DNA of 64,000 nt from an uncultured Bacilli bacterium (GCA_944371995.1 CALVYD010000003.1:1-64000); one strand, 5' to 3'. Positions 43,723-54,161 are shown, counted from the stretch's first letter. Notes: generated by a model from the letters alone, not told the origin. Numbers and translations: made by a program.

Positions 43723-43739
43723 CTCCAGCATAATTATAT

Positions 43740-45266
43740 TTATTTCTGGAATTTTAAATTTTTAAACAATTTTTTAATAATTTTAAAATAATATTTAAAT
43801 TCGTCCGTTTTTCTAAACATCGAAATAAAAACTATTAAACAAATTCCAATACTTACGACAATGTTAAAAATAAACTGCATAAAATAATTATCAAAATTAA
43901 TAATTGAAACTATTGCAAAAGAGACAATAGAAGATATTAATATCAATAAAGCATACCTAAAATTTTCCAAATAATAGCTAATTTTTTCTTGTTCAAAAAG
44001 TGGTTTAAAAATATATTTAGGATAACTATATAAAATTAAATAAATATAGCTTATTGCAGTTCCTAATATTACTCCACTCATACCGATTAACTTACATAAT
44101 ATAATTGAACAAAATAAATTAATTAAGGCCATTACAATATAAGTATACTTATCTTCTTTACATATCCCTGCTGAATCTTTATAAATTGTCATAGTTCTTC
44201 TGCTACTATCAGAATAAATATAAATTGCAAAAGAAATTAAAACAGGAAGTGAAAGTAAATACTTATTACCAATCCAAATTACAACAAAAGGCTGCATTGC
44301 ACAAAGAAAACCAACTACTCCAATACAAGTTAAAACAGAATTAAACATGTTTATTCTCTTATAAAATAAATACGTTTTTTCTTTATTATTTTCTGTCAAC
44401 AAATTTCCAACACTAGCTGTCATACTCGATACAATCTGAAAAATAATTGCAGTTATAGCAGAAACTACTGTATTATAATTTATATAAAATCCCGATGCAG
44501 TTATTCCAAGTAAAGTAGTAATAATAATATTATCAATCCCTTTATTTACAACATAAGATATTTTCTGTAAAAGCATAGATTTAATTCTAGAAAAAACATC
44601 TTTTTTTTCGGCTTTATCTAAATTAGTATATGGTTCATTAATATAAGGATAATTAACATTAACATATATATTTAAAATGATATTTTCTAAAACTCTATAA
44701 AAAATCTTTACTAACAAGAATAATATATAATTTTTAAATAATATTAAAAGTAAAATTTGCGTGAGATTCATAAAAATTGTATATCCAATATGAACCAAAT
44801 TAATTATATAGTTTTTCTGATCTGCATATAATAAAGACCTTTTATAAGTCATGCAATATGATAAAACTGTATCCATTAATGATATGAAATATAATAATTT
44901 TAAATTTTCATTAACATCTACTTTTCCAATAATAGCCGGAACGAAAGGCATCAAAAATAAACCAATAACCAAAACAAACACAGCAATAAATCGATAACAT
45001 ACTTTATAAAAATTCATCCAAGATTTAATGCTTTCTTTATCATCTTCAGCCAAAGGATTATATAATTTATAAATTATTGTCGTTCCTATACCAAGTTCAG
45101 CAATAGAAAGCATTGTCAAAATATTAGTAAACAGCCCATTTATTCCAGAGTATTCTATTCCTAAAATCTTAACAATCATAGCCTGTGTTATAAAAGTAAA
45201 AATCATAGAAAAAACATACGAAGAAAATGAACCTATCATATTAAAAAAAGATCTTTTTTTTCTCAT
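43740..45266 (-). CDS. Wzx-type polysaccharide flippase
   Basis: A 508-residue protein with 12-14 membrane segments, the shape of the MATE/PST (Wzx) superfamily, starting with MIGSFSSYVFSMIFTFITQAMIVKILGIEYSGINGL. It moves the undecaprenyl-linked repeat unit across the membrane. It is the last gene before the operon terminator. The binding site is AGAGGT. Base composition in the block 43.7-51 kb is visibly even richer in A+T than the flanks, as is common for exchanged, serotype-specific polysaccharide genes; I have not computed this. Confidence 0.92.
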   Translation of the reverse strand: MRKKRSFFNMIGSFSSYVFSMIFTFITQAMIVKILGIEYSGINGLFTNILTMLSIAELGIGTTIIYKLYNPLAEDDKESIKSWMNFYKVCYRFIAVFVLVIGLFLMPFVPAIIGKVDVNENLKLLYFISLMDTVLSYCMTYKRSLLYADQKNYIINLVHIGYTIFMNLTQILLLILFKNYILFLLVKIFYRVLENIILNIYVNVNYPYINEPYTNLDKAEKKDVFSRIKSMLLQKISYVVNKGIDNIIITTLLGITASGFYINYNTVVSAITAIIFQIVSSMTASVGNLLTENNKEKTYLFYKRINMFNSVLTCIGVVGFLCAMQPFVVIWIGNKYLLSLPVLISFAIYIYSDSSRRTMTIYKDSAGICKEDKYTYIVMALINLFCSIILCKLIGMSGVILGTAISYIYLILYSYPKYIFKPLFEQEKISYYLENFRYALLILISSIVSFAIVSIINFDNYFMQFIFNIVVSIGICLIVFISMFRKTDEFKYYFKIIKKLFKNLKFQK

Positions 45267-45279
45267 ACTTAACTACCTC

Positions 45280-46278
45280 TTAATTATTTACTTTAACACC
45301 TTTTATTTTTCTCCTCAGCAACATCATCTTCGGAAGAAACTGAGGATAAATTAATAAACTAATACCTCTTATTTTATCTTTCAATGATGATTTTATTATA
45401 AATGGTATATAAAAGTAAATCTTTCCAATTTTTTTAGTTTTTATATAAAAAGAACTGTATTTTTTTTGATTATTAGAAAGACATAATAAAGTAAACGCAT
45501 CAACATTAGTTCGCCACTTAGCAAATGTGTATGCCCTATTAATTATATTATCAGTTAAATCAAGATTACTACCTATTCTCTCAATAGCAAATAATGCATT
45601 TTCCCACTTTTCTAAAGTGAATTTAGTAGTAGCACTATTTTCATTATCTCTACGGTAATAATAAATCTTTTTATTACCAACAGCAATTTTTCTAGCACTT
45701 TTAAATGCTAAAATATTAAAATTAAACCCTTCACCCATAAATATATCTTCATAAAAAAGAATATCATTATTAATCAATAATTCTCTCCTATACATTTTGT
45801 CCCATACTGCAACATTAATATCATACGTTAAAATATCAACAAGTGCTTCCTTAGATGAATAAGATTTATCAACAAGTTTTTTATTCTGATTCATATCATA
45901 ATTATCAAAAACAGCCTTCGATAGAGAAATGTCAGCATTATACTTTTCAATCAAATCCACCAAATAACTAATATAATCAGGTAAAACATAATCATCAGGA
46001 TCTATAAACGTAATATAATTCCCTGTACAATTTTTTAAGCCTACATTTTTAGCAGAACTTACCCCTCCGTTTTTTTTATGAAAAACCCTTACCCTAGAGT
46101 CTTTTTTCTCTAGTTCATCTAAAATTTCAGATGAATTATCAGTAGAACCATCATCAACAAAAATAATTTCTAAGTTTTTATAATTTTGTTTAAAAATTGA
46201 ATCAGCACATATATTAAGGTATTTATCAACGTTATAAACAGGTAAAATTATTGAAACTTTATTTTTTTCCTTTTTCAT
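45280..46278 (-). CDS. Family 2 glycosyltransferase
   Basis: A 332-residue GT-A enzyme with VSIILPVYNVDKYLNICADSIF at the start, the nucleotide site IIFVDDGSTDNS, SAKNVGL, and the DxD-type site ITFIDPDDYVLPDY. The C-terminal part ends in basic, membrane-near segments. It adds one sugar to the lipid-linked repeat unit on the inner face of the membrane; donor and acceptor are unknown. It has a strong GGGAGG site and overlaps the upstream gene by four bases (ATGA). Confidence 0.93.
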   Translation of the reverse strand: MKKEKNKVSIILPVYNVDKYLNICADSIFKQNYKNLEIIFVDDGSTDNSSEILDELEKKDSRVRVFHKKNGGVSSAKNVGLKNCTGNYITFIDPDDYVLPDYISYLVDLIEKYNADISLSKAVFDNYDMNQNKKLVDKSYSSKEALVDILTYDINVAVWDKMYRRELLINNDILFYEDIFMGEGFNFNILAFKSARKIAVGNKKIYYYRRDNENSATTKFTLEKWENALFAIERIGSNLDLTDNIINRAYTFAKWRTNVDAFTLLCLSNNQKKYSSFYIKTKKIGKIYFYIPFIIKSSLKDKIRGISLLIYPQFLPKMMLLRRKIKGVKVNN

Positions 46279-47387
46279 TGCTTTAACGCCTCCCTTAATA
46301 AAGATAGCGATTTTTGTCGTTCATTTTCCAAAATTGTATTAACGTTATTATAATCAATACTATTATTAATCAGATTAATATCATCATACGATTTCGCTAT
46401 TCTATCTTTAATATTAAATATTTGTAATAAACTTTCTATTCTAGTACCAGTCAAATCTGGTAATATATCAATAAATTGTTTATTAAAAATAATAGAGAAA
46501 ACAGTCCCATGAAATGAATCTGTTAATACGAAAGAAGAATTATATATTAAGGATAGAAACTTTTTTGGTGAAGGAATATATTCAAATTTACCTACTTTAT
46601 ATCTAAAATGTTTTGAAACACTTACCCTTACTAATTTTAACCCCATTTTTTTAGCCAAATATTTAGCATACTGATCAAATTTTTTATTATGATGTAATTG
46701 ATATAATAAAATATAGTTTTTATAAGGAATATTTTCTCCATGAATAAACTCAATCCATTCACTTTGATTAAGTAACAAAGTAGGGTCAAGTACAATGTCA
46801 GAATCAACATCAGAATATTTTTTTAAAAGTTCTTTTGCCGAAATTTCACGCACCATTATTTTTTGATATTTATCAACCAAGATTTTTAAATTTTCTTTTA
46901 ATTCTGGGCAAAGCTGCTCCTTTCCAAAACTAGCAGAATATGCTATGCATTTAGAATTTTTAGGTGCAAAATCTAAAAAATAATTTTTATCATAATTTGA
47001 ACACCCTATTTTTCCCCAAACTTGATCACTTCCAGTACAATAAATATCCGCAATAATTGGATAATTAACAAAATCTTTATCACAAGCATAATGATGACTT
47101 GTTAAATTTAATATTTCTTTTCGATATTGTGAAAAAACTTTTTCCATATGAAAAATATTTTTAGATTGTAACAATTTATAAATTGCTCTAGTTAAAAAAC
47201 ATAAATTCCAAACTTTAGAAGATTTAATATAAGTATCTATTAAATTCTCTGGTTTTTCATCATCTCTAATATAATCAACTATTTCCGCATCAACATTACA
47301 TTTTTTAAATGCCTGTATAGTAGCATATGTCTGCAAAATTGATCCATAATTTGATATGGCATGTCTAGTTATAACTGCAACTTTCAT
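46275..47387 (-). CDS. Polysaccharide pyruvyl transferase family protein
   Basis: A 370-residue PF04230-type protein: MKVAVITRHAISNYGSILQ at the N-terminus, DIYCTGSDQVWG in the middle and VLTDSFHGTVFSIIF near the C-terminus. Characterised members put a pyruvate ketal on a sugar, which would give the polymer a negative charge. Other members of the family have different donors. ATGA overlaps join it to both neighbours, and GAAGGTGT precedes the start. Confidence 0.88.
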   Translation of the reverse strand: MKVAVITRHAISNYGSILQTYATIQAFKKCNVDAEIVDYIRDDEKPENLIDTYIKSSKVWNLCFLTRAIYKLLQSKNIFHMEKVFSQYRKEILNLTSHHYACDKDFVNYPIIADIYCTGSDQVWGKIGCSNYDKNYFLDFAPKNSKCIAYSASFGKEQLCPELKENLKILVDKYQKIMVREISAKELLKKYSDVDSDIVLDPTLLLNQSEWIEFIHGENIPYKNYILLYQLHHNKKFDQYAKYLAKKMGLKLVRVSVSKHFRYKVGKFEYIPSPKKFLSLIYNSSFVLTDSFHGTVFSIIFNKQFIDILPDLTGTRIESLLQIFNIKDRIAKSYDDINLINNSIDYNNVNTILENERQKSLSLLREALKQ

Positions 47388-48598
47388 CTGTTTACACCTT
47401 CTTTACACAAAACTTTTTCATAAACCCTTATAACATTTGATATATATTTTTCTTCAGAAAATTTACTTATTAAACTAGCAGGACTAAATTTTAAATTATA
47501 TTTTGCAAAATTTAACAAAATTTCTTTTAATTCATTTACATCATGAAAAATTAAACCATTTTTTCCATTTTCAATATACTCTATTGTTGCATTGCACTCG
47601 CTAGAAATACATGGTATCCCATATTGCATAGCTTCTAATGGAGTTAATGGAGCACCTTCATACCACCTACTAGGAACAATTAATGCTTTAGCTTTTTTCA
47701 TATATTCTTTTACCTCTTTAGAGTTCTTCCATCCTACAAATTCTACATTCGTATATTTACTTTTTAAAACCTCATATTCATCACCATTACCTACAACAAT
47801 TCCCTTCACCTTAGCATCACTAACTGCTTTACAAAATATGTCTACACCTTTTTCCTTAGAAACTCTGCCAACATACAAAAAATATTTATTTTTAGTATAA
47901 TCAGCAATTTTTCTGTTCTTATCAAAATCAATTGGATTATAAACTCTATACACGGTTGTACTATCATTAAGTGTGTCTTTCAAAATATCCTCACTAAATT
48001 TTGATATAGATATAACATTATCTAAACGCTTAGTCAATTTAACAATTTTATTTTGTAAAAATTGTCGTAATATCCTATATACTTTAAAAAAATAATTTCT
48101 AGAATCACAATTACATATAATACACTTAAATGATAAAGGACATAACTTACATATTTCATTTTTTTGGTAATTATAATATCCACCATTAGGACACGCAGTA
48201 AAATAATCATGCATAGTTAACACGGTGTTAAATCCCATCTTCCAACACACATCAAAAACACTACTCGACAACACTTTAGTCCACCCATGAATATGAACAA
48301 CAGTCTCATCACGATTTAAGTGCATAAGTAACTGTGCTAATTTTTTTCGTGCTTTTATATTATAAAGTCCATTAAAAAAACCAGCAATTTTATTTTTATT
48401 TTTTAATGATTCACATTGATTTGTGGTAATCAAATTCACCTTATCATCCAAAAATATTTCCTCTGATGTTGCACCTGAGAAAAAATAAACATTAAACTTA
48501 TCACATAATAAATTTGCAGTATTAATAGCTACTTTACTCGCACCACCTTGTATATAATCAAAATCATTAACTATTACTATATTTTTTAATTTTGACAT
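47384..48598 (-). CDS. Family 4 glycosyltransferase
   Basis: A 404-residue GT-B enzyme: DFDYIQGGASKVAINTANLL in the acceptor domain, GRVSKEKGVDIFCKA at the start of the donor domain and PSRWYEGAPLTPLEAMQYGIP as the EX7E-type donor-sugar site. A cluster of Cys between about 138 and 170 (CPNGG, CKLCPLSFKCIICNC) looks like an inserted metal-binding or structural loop, unusual for GT4. The ATG at 48598 (GAGGTGA) is preferred over a GTG three codons upstream. Confidence 0.92.
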   Translation of the reverse strand: MSKLKNIVIVNDFDYIQGGASKVAINTANLLCDKFNVYFFSGATSEEIFLDDKVNLITTNQCESLKNKNKIAGFFNGLYNIKARKKLAQLLMHLNRDETVVHIHGWTKVLSSSVFDVCWKMGFNTVLTMHDYFTACPNGGYYNYQKNEICKLCPLSFKCIICNCDSRNYFFKVYRILRQFLQNKIVKLTKRLDNVISISKFSEDILKDTLNDSTTVYRVYNPIDFDKNRKIADYTKNKYFLYVGRVSKEKGVDIFCKAVSDAKVKGIVVGNGDEYEVLKSKYTNVEFVGWKNSKEVKEYMKKAKALIVPSRWYEGAPLTPLEAMQYGIPCISSECNATIEYIENGKNGLIFHDVNELKEILLNFAKYNLKFSPASLISKFSEEKYISNVIRVYEKVLCKEGVNR

Positions 48599-49658
48599 AT
48601 TTTTCACCTCTTTTCAAAAAAGAAAATATTTTTTCAATTAATAAAGGAATACAAATTCCAAAAATTAAATAAAATATAAAAAACCAAATACTATTTATTT
48701 CTGGTAAGTAAAATCCGACATTGTAATCTGAAATAAATATACTTAAAATTAAAGCACCTATTTTAAACCCAAGAAATTGAAAAGCCATTATATAAAAAGA
48801 ATTTTTACCAATATATGAAAGAAAATTAATATTTTGGATTTTCTTTGCTAAAAAGCTAACAAAATATGTTTCAACAAATGCAGTAAAAGCTAAAAATATA
48901 GGATTAACAATCATATTTATATTAAAAGAAAACCGACCAAAAAACGGTAAAAATGAATAAATTATGAAACAAATTAAAAATATATAAACATTATCAAACT
49001 TCAAATACTTAAATATTAATTTACCAAAATCAATTAAATAAGCAGCAGTAAATGCATTACTTATTCTCGGAATATTTATGTGAAAAAAATAATTTAATCC
49101 ATAAGATACCGACATCATTAAAAACAAAATAGAAATTCTAACAACTTTTTCCCATTTTCTTCCGTTAAATAACATATTAACAACCTTTGCCGTAAACGCA
49201 TAAATTAAAAATGCAAAAAATAAACAACATGCAAACCACAATGGCCCTAGTATTACTTCTCTGTTTGCCAAAAACATAGTCAAAATAAGGTTTTTAAATA
49301 TATCTATAGTATTATATAAGTGCATCGTTTTTCCACCATATATAACATTTTCCTGATACAAACCAATATTAATAAAAAAATTATGCAATAAAACAGCCAA
49401 TATTCCTATTATGATTGTTTTTAAATAAATTGACTTGAATTTACTTTTTAAAAAAGTTATTGTATTAAAAAGTCTTTCATCTTTGATTAAAAAACCAGCA
49501 ATTACAAAATAAAGTGAAACTTTATAAAAGCTAACAAACGATTCTATATAATTAAAAACGCTATTATTTCTAAAAGGAAAAGACATATGCCCTATAACAA
49601 TAGTAATCATACATATCGCTTTAATTACATCAATCCATTTTAATCTTTCTTTTGTCAT
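48567..49658 (-). CDS. Acyltransferase family 3 membrane protein
   Basis: A 363-residue protein with about ten membrane segments and the family start RLKWIDVIKAICMITIVIGHM, with the essential His in IGH, then FYKVSLYFVIAGFLI. Members O-acetylate or otherwise acylate surface sugars. The start at 49658 has TAGGAG upstream; the frame is open to 49688. Its end overlaps the following GT4 gene by 32 bases. Confidence 0.9.
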   Translation of the reverse strand: MTKERLKWIDVIKAICMITIVIGHMSFPFRNNSVFNYIESFVSFYKVSLYFVIAGFLIKDERLFNTITFLKSKFKSIYLKTIIIGILAVLLHNFFINIGLYQENVIYGGKTMHLYNTIDIFKNLILTMFLANREVILGPLWFACCLFFAFLIYAFTAKVVNMLFNGRKWEKVVRISILFLMMSVSYGLNYFFHINIPRISNAFTAAYLIDFGKLIFKYLKFDNVYIFLICFIIYSFLPFFGRFSFNINMIVNPIFLAFTAFVETYFVSFLAKKIQNINFLSYIGKNSFYIMAFQFLGFKIGALILSIFISDYNVGFYLPEINSIWFFIFYLIFGICIPLLIEKIFSFLKRGEKYVKIKKYSNS

Positions 49659-49684
49659 TATAAAACTCCTATCTTTCATTATAA

Positions 49685-51043
49685 TCATATATCTTCTTTC
49701 CTTAATACAAAAAAATGTAATAATAAATAGAAAACATAAAAACTAAATGCAGAAACAACAACAGGTTGCATAGACCCCCGTAATAAGAAAATCAATACTC
49801 CAAATAATGGAAAATAATAAAATAGGCTTCGATTATTATAATCAGAAGAATTCCAATATATTAAATCCATCTTTGTAATTACTATAGAAACAATTATCGC
49901 ATAAACTATAACACCAATTATACCAAAATCAATATATCCCTCAGCAACTAAAGGTGCTGAAACATTTGTAAAAAATTGATTTTGAGCTTCTGCAACCACT
50001 AATCCAGTTGGCTGTGGTTTATTATTCCAGATTTTTCTTGGAATGATAAAAAATAAAGAAGAAGAAAGTTGTTTTCCGTATTTCAGACCACTTGAATCTG
50101 TATAATTTATCGTTCTAGAAAACATACTATATGCATCAAAATCCACATTATTATAGGACTTAGAAGAATTTTCTATCAATATACTCGGCTTTTCCAAAAC
50201 TTGTTCAAAAGTATACCATTTAAAAATTTGAAACATAGGAAAAACAATAGAAAAAATAAGAATTAATATTATATCAAACTTTCGAGAAGTCAATTTTTTT
50301 CTTAAAACAGCGAGTAAAATTGCGATATAAACGAAACCAATCATATACCTAGAAATACTTTGAGGAAAATCAACAATAAAAGTAATTATTAATAATAGAA
50401 ATACATAAAAAATGCCTTTTCTATGTTTAGAAAAATAATAAATTGAATATAGAACAGAATATAATGGTATACTCCTAATAATTCCTGTTAGTAGCGCAGA
50501 AATACTCGAATCACCCATTGTAATAAAATTGCTACTTTTAGCAAACATATTATTTAAACCTACATTTCCGATTAAAAATAATAGAGAAAAAATTGAGCAA
50601 ACAGTTAAAAAATTTAAAACACTACGCTTTTCACTTATAATCTTTGGAGCTTTTATATTAAAAAACTTACTTTTCTTATAAAAATGAACATAAGAATATA
50701 CAATAAACCAAAGTAAAAGTAATAGATTAGTTTTAATATATGTCGCCTCATTTATATTATAGCCCCAACAATCATATCCAGAAATATATTGAAAAAAAGG
50801 TGCCAAAAAGAAGAAATAAAATGAAAAATACCAAAAAACCTTATTCAAAGAAAAATCATATTTATCAATAACAATGTTAAATAATATTACAATTGCGTTT
50901 AGAAAAAATGTCGCAATAATTAAAAAATTATAATTTCTATCCACATCCTGTATACTATTAAATGTAAAAAATATACTAAAAAATATTATAAAAAGAATAA
51001 TATAAGTAGAAATCAAAAATTTTTTTGAAATCTTAATTTTCAT
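49685..51043 (-). CDS. Wzy-type oligosaccharide repeat-unit polymerase
   Basis: A 452-residue protein with 11-12 membrane segments and one large outer loop (about 270-350, containing KYGKQLSSSLFFIIPRKIWNNKP), as in O-antigen and capsule polymerases. Sequence in this family is poorly conserved, so the call rests on topology, the IPR.W segment and the locus. It overlaps the upstream GT2 gene by 11 bases. Confidence 0.85.
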   Translation of the reverse strand: MKIKISKKFLISTYIILFIIFFSIFFTFNSIQDVDRNYNFLIIATFFLNAIVILFNIVIDKYDFSLNKVFWYFSFYFFFLAPFFQYISGYDCWGYNINEATYIKTNLLLLLWFIVYSYVHFYKKSKFFNIKAPKIISEKRSVLNFLTVCSIFSLLFLIGNVGLNNMFAKSSNFITMGDSSISALLTGIIRSIPLYSVLYSIYYFSKHRKGIFYVFLLLIITFIVDFPQSISRYMIGFVYIAILLAVLRKKLTSRKFDIILILIFSIVFPMFQIFKWYTFEQVLEKPSILIENSSKSYNNVDFDAYSMFSRTINYTDSSGLKYGKQLSSSLFFIIPRKIWNNKPQPTGLVVAEAQNQFFTNVSAPLVAEGYIDFGIIGVIVYAIIVSIVITKMDLIYWNSSDYNNRSLFYYFPLFGVLIFLLRGSMQPVVVSAFSFYVFYLLLHFFVLRKEDI

Positions 51044-51899
51044 GCTTGCCTACCTTCATACCAATAAACCTTGCCAACATATCAAAAGGATATCGAAACA
51101 ATAGCATAAATTTCTTATCTTGAATTATTCTTTTTAAAATATATTTAGCTAAATCTAACCCTGAACCATTAGTTCCATATTGATCCAAATAATTATTTTC
51201 TTTAAAAAAATTACCAGTTAATTTATATCTATCATAAATCTGCTTTAACGTAAATTGGTGTGAATGAATTATCTGAGAATTGGCACAATACTTAATCTTA
51301 TATCCGCCCATAATAACCTTATAAGCAAAATACATATCTTCACTTATTGGTAACTTTTTTTGATCATAACCATTTAATTTTATAAAAATCGTTCTATTTA
51401 TTGCAGAAGAAGCATCACTAAAGAAAAAAGTTCTAAGTCCAAGTTTCACAATATCATTTTTAGAAACAACACTTGATTTTGCAGGATAATTTCTTTCTCT
51501 TGTATATTTTTCAATATTATCATATTTTGGCAGTTGTCTTGAATAACATGCAACAATATCATCATCAATATCTTTAGTTAAATTATAAAGCCATAAATCA
51601 TCATAAATTTCGATATCTTGAGTAATAAAACAGATAACATCAGCATTACTTTCAAACACAGCCTGTTCCCGTACTAAACTATGGGAAAACTCATTTTTTT
51701 TAATTTTTTTATAATCAATACTATTACTCTTTAGAATATCTTCTGTACCATCTGAACTTTCAGTTAAAATATACTTAATATTAGATATATTAACTCGCTT
51801 TTGTTGTAAAATAGACTCATGTAATTTAATCAAATATTTTTCTGCATTATACAGCGGGCAAATAATATCAATTGTTTTATCCTTCTTTTCTTTAGACAT
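51033..51899 (-). CDS. Family 2 glycosyltransferase, rhamnosyltransferase-like
   Basis: A 288-residue GT-A enzyme: TIDIICPLYNAEKYLIKLHESI, YILTESSDGTEDIL, and ADVICFITQDIEIYDD as the DxD-like site. KKNEFSHSLVRE and the later FSDASSAINRTIF resemble rhamnosyltransferases, but this does not fix the donor. It lies two bases after the priming transferase gene and has only a weak binding site. Confidence 0.9.
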   Translation of the reverse strand: MSKEKKDKTIDIICPLYNAEKYLIKLHESILQQKRVNISNIKYILTESSDGTEDILKSNSIDYKKIKKNEFSHSLVREQAVFESNADVICFITQDIEIYDDLWLYNLTKDIDDDIVACYSRQLPKYDNIEKYTRERNYPAKSSVVSKNDIVKLGLRTFFFSDASSAINRTIFIKLNGYDQKKLPISEDMYFAYKVIMGGYKIKYCANSQIIHSHQFTLKQIYDRYKLTGNFFKENNYLDQYGTNGSGLDLAKYILKRIIQDKKFMLLFRYPFDMLARFIGMKVGKHEN

Positions 51900-51901
51900 C
51901 T

Positions 51902-52660
51902 CTATTCAGCCCCTTTACCAAATAATACTGCTGTAAAAGTTTTAAAGAATATTTTAATATCAAGTATTAATGAATAATTATTAGAATAATATTTTTCTAA
52001 TTCTAGTCTCTCTTTAAAACTTGTCTTACTTCTTCCATTTACTTGCCAATATCCTGTAATACCTGGCTTTGTTTTAATAATATCTTCGTAGTATTCTTCC
52101 ATATCTTCTTTTTCTCTAGGTAAATATGGTCTATTACCAATAATAGACATATCTCCTTTTAAAACATTAATAAGTTGAGGTAATTCATCAATAGAAAGTT
52201 TTCTAATGAATTTCCCTACTTTTGTAATTCTAGGATCGTTTTTAAGTTTCTTATTTTTCTTATATTCTTCAGCAGCAACCTTATCCATCTCTAAAGTACG
52301 AAATAATACTTCATCTGCATTTGGTACCATAGAACGAAATTTATAAAATTTAAATTCTTTTCCATTCTTACCAATTCTATTTTGTGTAAAAATAATAGGA
52401 TGAAAATCTCCTGTTGCCATAGTTATAATCTTTAAAATAATACCAACTGGTATTAATACAACAACACCAATCAAACCACACACAATATCAAATACTCTTT
52501 TTACGAATAAATATCCTAACTTTCTAACAGATACTTTATTCATCTTTTCTAACTCTTCTTGCTCCCTCTGATAAGCATCTAAATCCATAATAATTTCTTT
52601 TGTCTTAATAATTTCTTCTTCACTACTATTTTCTTGTTCTTTTACTAATACCTCATCCAT
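51902..52660 (-). CDS. Priming undecaprenyl-phosphate sugar-phosphate transferase
   Basis: A 252-residue bacterial sugar transferase (PF02397, WcaJ/CpsE core). One membrane segment near residues 50-80 is followed by FYKFRSMVPNADEVL, DPRITKVGKFIRKLSIDELPQ, MSIIGNRPYLPREKE and KPGITGYWQVNGRS. It loads the first sugar phosphate on undecaprenyl phosphate and so starts repeat-unit assembly. It lacks the long N-terminal membrane domain of full-length WcaJ proteins and has an acidic 45-residue head instead. AGGAG lies before the start. Confidence 0.93.
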   Translation of the reverse strand: MDEVLVKEQENSSEEEIIKTKEIIMDLDAYQREQEELEKMNKVSVRKLGYLFVKRVFDIVCGLIGVVVLIPVGIILKIITMATGDFHPIIFTQNRIGKNGKEFKFYKFRSMVPNADEVLFRTLEMDKVAAEEYKKNKKLKNDPRITKVGKFIRKLSIDELPQLINVLKGDMSIIGNRPYLPREKEDMEEYYEDIIKTKPGITGYWQVNGRSKTSFKERLELEKYYSNNYSLILDIKIFFKTFTAVLFGKGAE

Positions 52661-52713
52661 ACCTATACTCCTAACTTCTCTACTTATTTACTACTACAAT
52701 TACTACTACAAAC

Positions 52714-53442
52714 TTATCTTCTAATACCAAAGTTTTCATTAGAAATTACTTTGTTAAAGTTATTCTCTAATAAGTCCTCTATCATGTTATCACTTTTTAC
52801 TATTGATTTCAATTTCTTTTTTAACTTTTTTATCTTAAAATCTTTCTCATGATGACAATCGCTACCTAAAAAGGTAATTTGATGTTTCTTTAAGAAATAA
52901 ATTAATGTCTTCTTAGCTTGTTTTCCATATTTACCAAACAAACTCTTATAGTTTCCTTGTAATAATACTCCCATTCTTAGATATTCTTCTATATGATCTG
53001 GATGTCTTTGAAAAATTCTATATCTTTCTGGATGAGCAAGTACTGGTACATACCCTGCTACTACAAGTTCATAAATAATATCTTTTGTATTATATAACAT
53101 ATTACCTAATGGAAATTCTAATAATATGTATTTAGAATTATTTAAAGTAGTTATTTCTTTCTTTTTTAATAACTTAATAAAATTATCATTAATAAATACT
53201 TCATTACCTAAATATAATTTAATATTTATACCTTCATCTTTTACTGCTTGAACTAGTTGATCAAATCTTTTTTTCTTATCCTCATTATTACAATTATATT
53301 TACTCTCTTCTATATAATGAGGTGTGATCATTAATTCTGTTATTCCTTGTTTTTCTGCTTCTTTTAATAAAGATATACTCTCACTTATATCTTTACTTCC
53401 ATCATCTATCCCAAAAAGCAGATGTGAATGCAAATCTTTCAT
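52714..53442 (-). CDS. PHP-type tyrosine phosphatase CpsB/YwqE
   Basis: A 242-residue Mn-dependent protein-tyrosine phosphatase that removes phosphate from the BY-kinase. Metal-binding blocks are DLHSHLLFGIDDGS, ITPHYIE, PVLAHPERY and GSDCHHE. Its ATG overlaps the kinase stop by one base (TAATG), so the two are made together. It belongs to the control module of the polysaccharide operon. Confidence 0.94.
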   Translation of the reverse strand: MKDLHSHLLFGIDDGSKDISESISLLKEAEKQGITELMITPHYIEESKYNCNNEDKKKRFDQLVQAVKDEGINIKLYLGNEVFINDNFIKLLKKKEITTLNNSKYILLEFPLGNMLYNTKDIIYELVVAGYVPVLAHPERYRIFQRHPDHIEEYLRMGVLLQGNYKSLFGKYGKQAKKTLIYFLKKHQITFLGSDCHHEKDFKIKKLKKKLKSIVKSDNMIEDLLENNFNKVISNENFGIRR

Positions 53443-54155
53443 TATCTTCTTTTCTTCTTTTTATTCTCGCCATAATATTCACTTGAATAATAACTATAAT
53501 AGCTATTATCTTTTACAGAAGCTTTATTGATCACTACACCTGCTATCTTAGCATTTGCTTGAGCAAATACTTTTTTAGCTTTATCTAGGCTTTCTACTTT
53601 AGTCTTTTTATTACTTACTACAATAATATTAGCATCACTATACTTAGTCATTATCATAGTATCACTTAATCCTAATACTGGAGGGCAATCTAATAAAATA
53701 ACATCATATATTCCCCTTAATTCTTCCATTAATTTTTTATTATTCTCAGACGCTAACAACTCTACTGGATTAGGAGGAGTTGGTCCTGTAGGTAATAAAT
53801 CTATATTTTTATTACTAGTACCTACAATATATTTTTTTAACTTAATATCGTCTTTATAATTTAGAATTAAATTAGAGTAACCACCACTAGTTAAATTCAT
53901 AACTTCAAAAATTTCATGTTGTCTACCTTTACGTAAATCACAATCTACAACTAATACTTTTTTACCTTCTTGTGCATAAGCAACAGCAAGATTAGCAGTA
54001 ATAAAACTTTTTCCATCTCCTGATTGAGGTGAAGTACTTAGTATTACTTTCATTTCTCCATCAATTGCTTGAAATGCTAAATTAGTACGAATTGTTTTAA
54101 TAGCTTCACTAAAAATAGATTTAGGGTTTACATTAATAATTAAATCCGTTGACAT
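53442..54155 (-). CDS. BY-kinase CpsD/YwqD (tyrosine kinase)
   Basis: A 237-residue bacterial tyrosine kinase. Walker A is TSPQSGDGKSFITANLA, Walker A' KKVLVVDCDLRKGRQ, Walker B VILLDCPPVLG. The C-terminal tyrosine cluster SYYSYYSSEYYG is the autophosphorylation tail, followed by a basic end. Residues 15-25 (AIKTIRTNL) are the oligomerisation motif. It works with the membrane adaptor encoded just upstream to set chain length and export. Confidence 0.95.
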   Translation of the reverse strand: MSTDLIINVNPKSIFSEAIKTIRTNLAFQAIDGEMKVILSTSPQSGDGKSFITANLAVAYAQEGKKVLVVDCDLRKGRQHEIFEVMNLTSGGYSNLILNYKDDIKLKKYIVGTSNKNIDLLPTGPTPPNPVELLASENNKKLMEELRGIYDVILLDCPPVLGLSDTMIMTKYSDANIIVVSNKKTKVESLDKAKKVFAQANAKIAGVVINKASVKDNSYYSYYSSEYYGENKKKKRR

Positions 54156-54161
54156 AACTCA

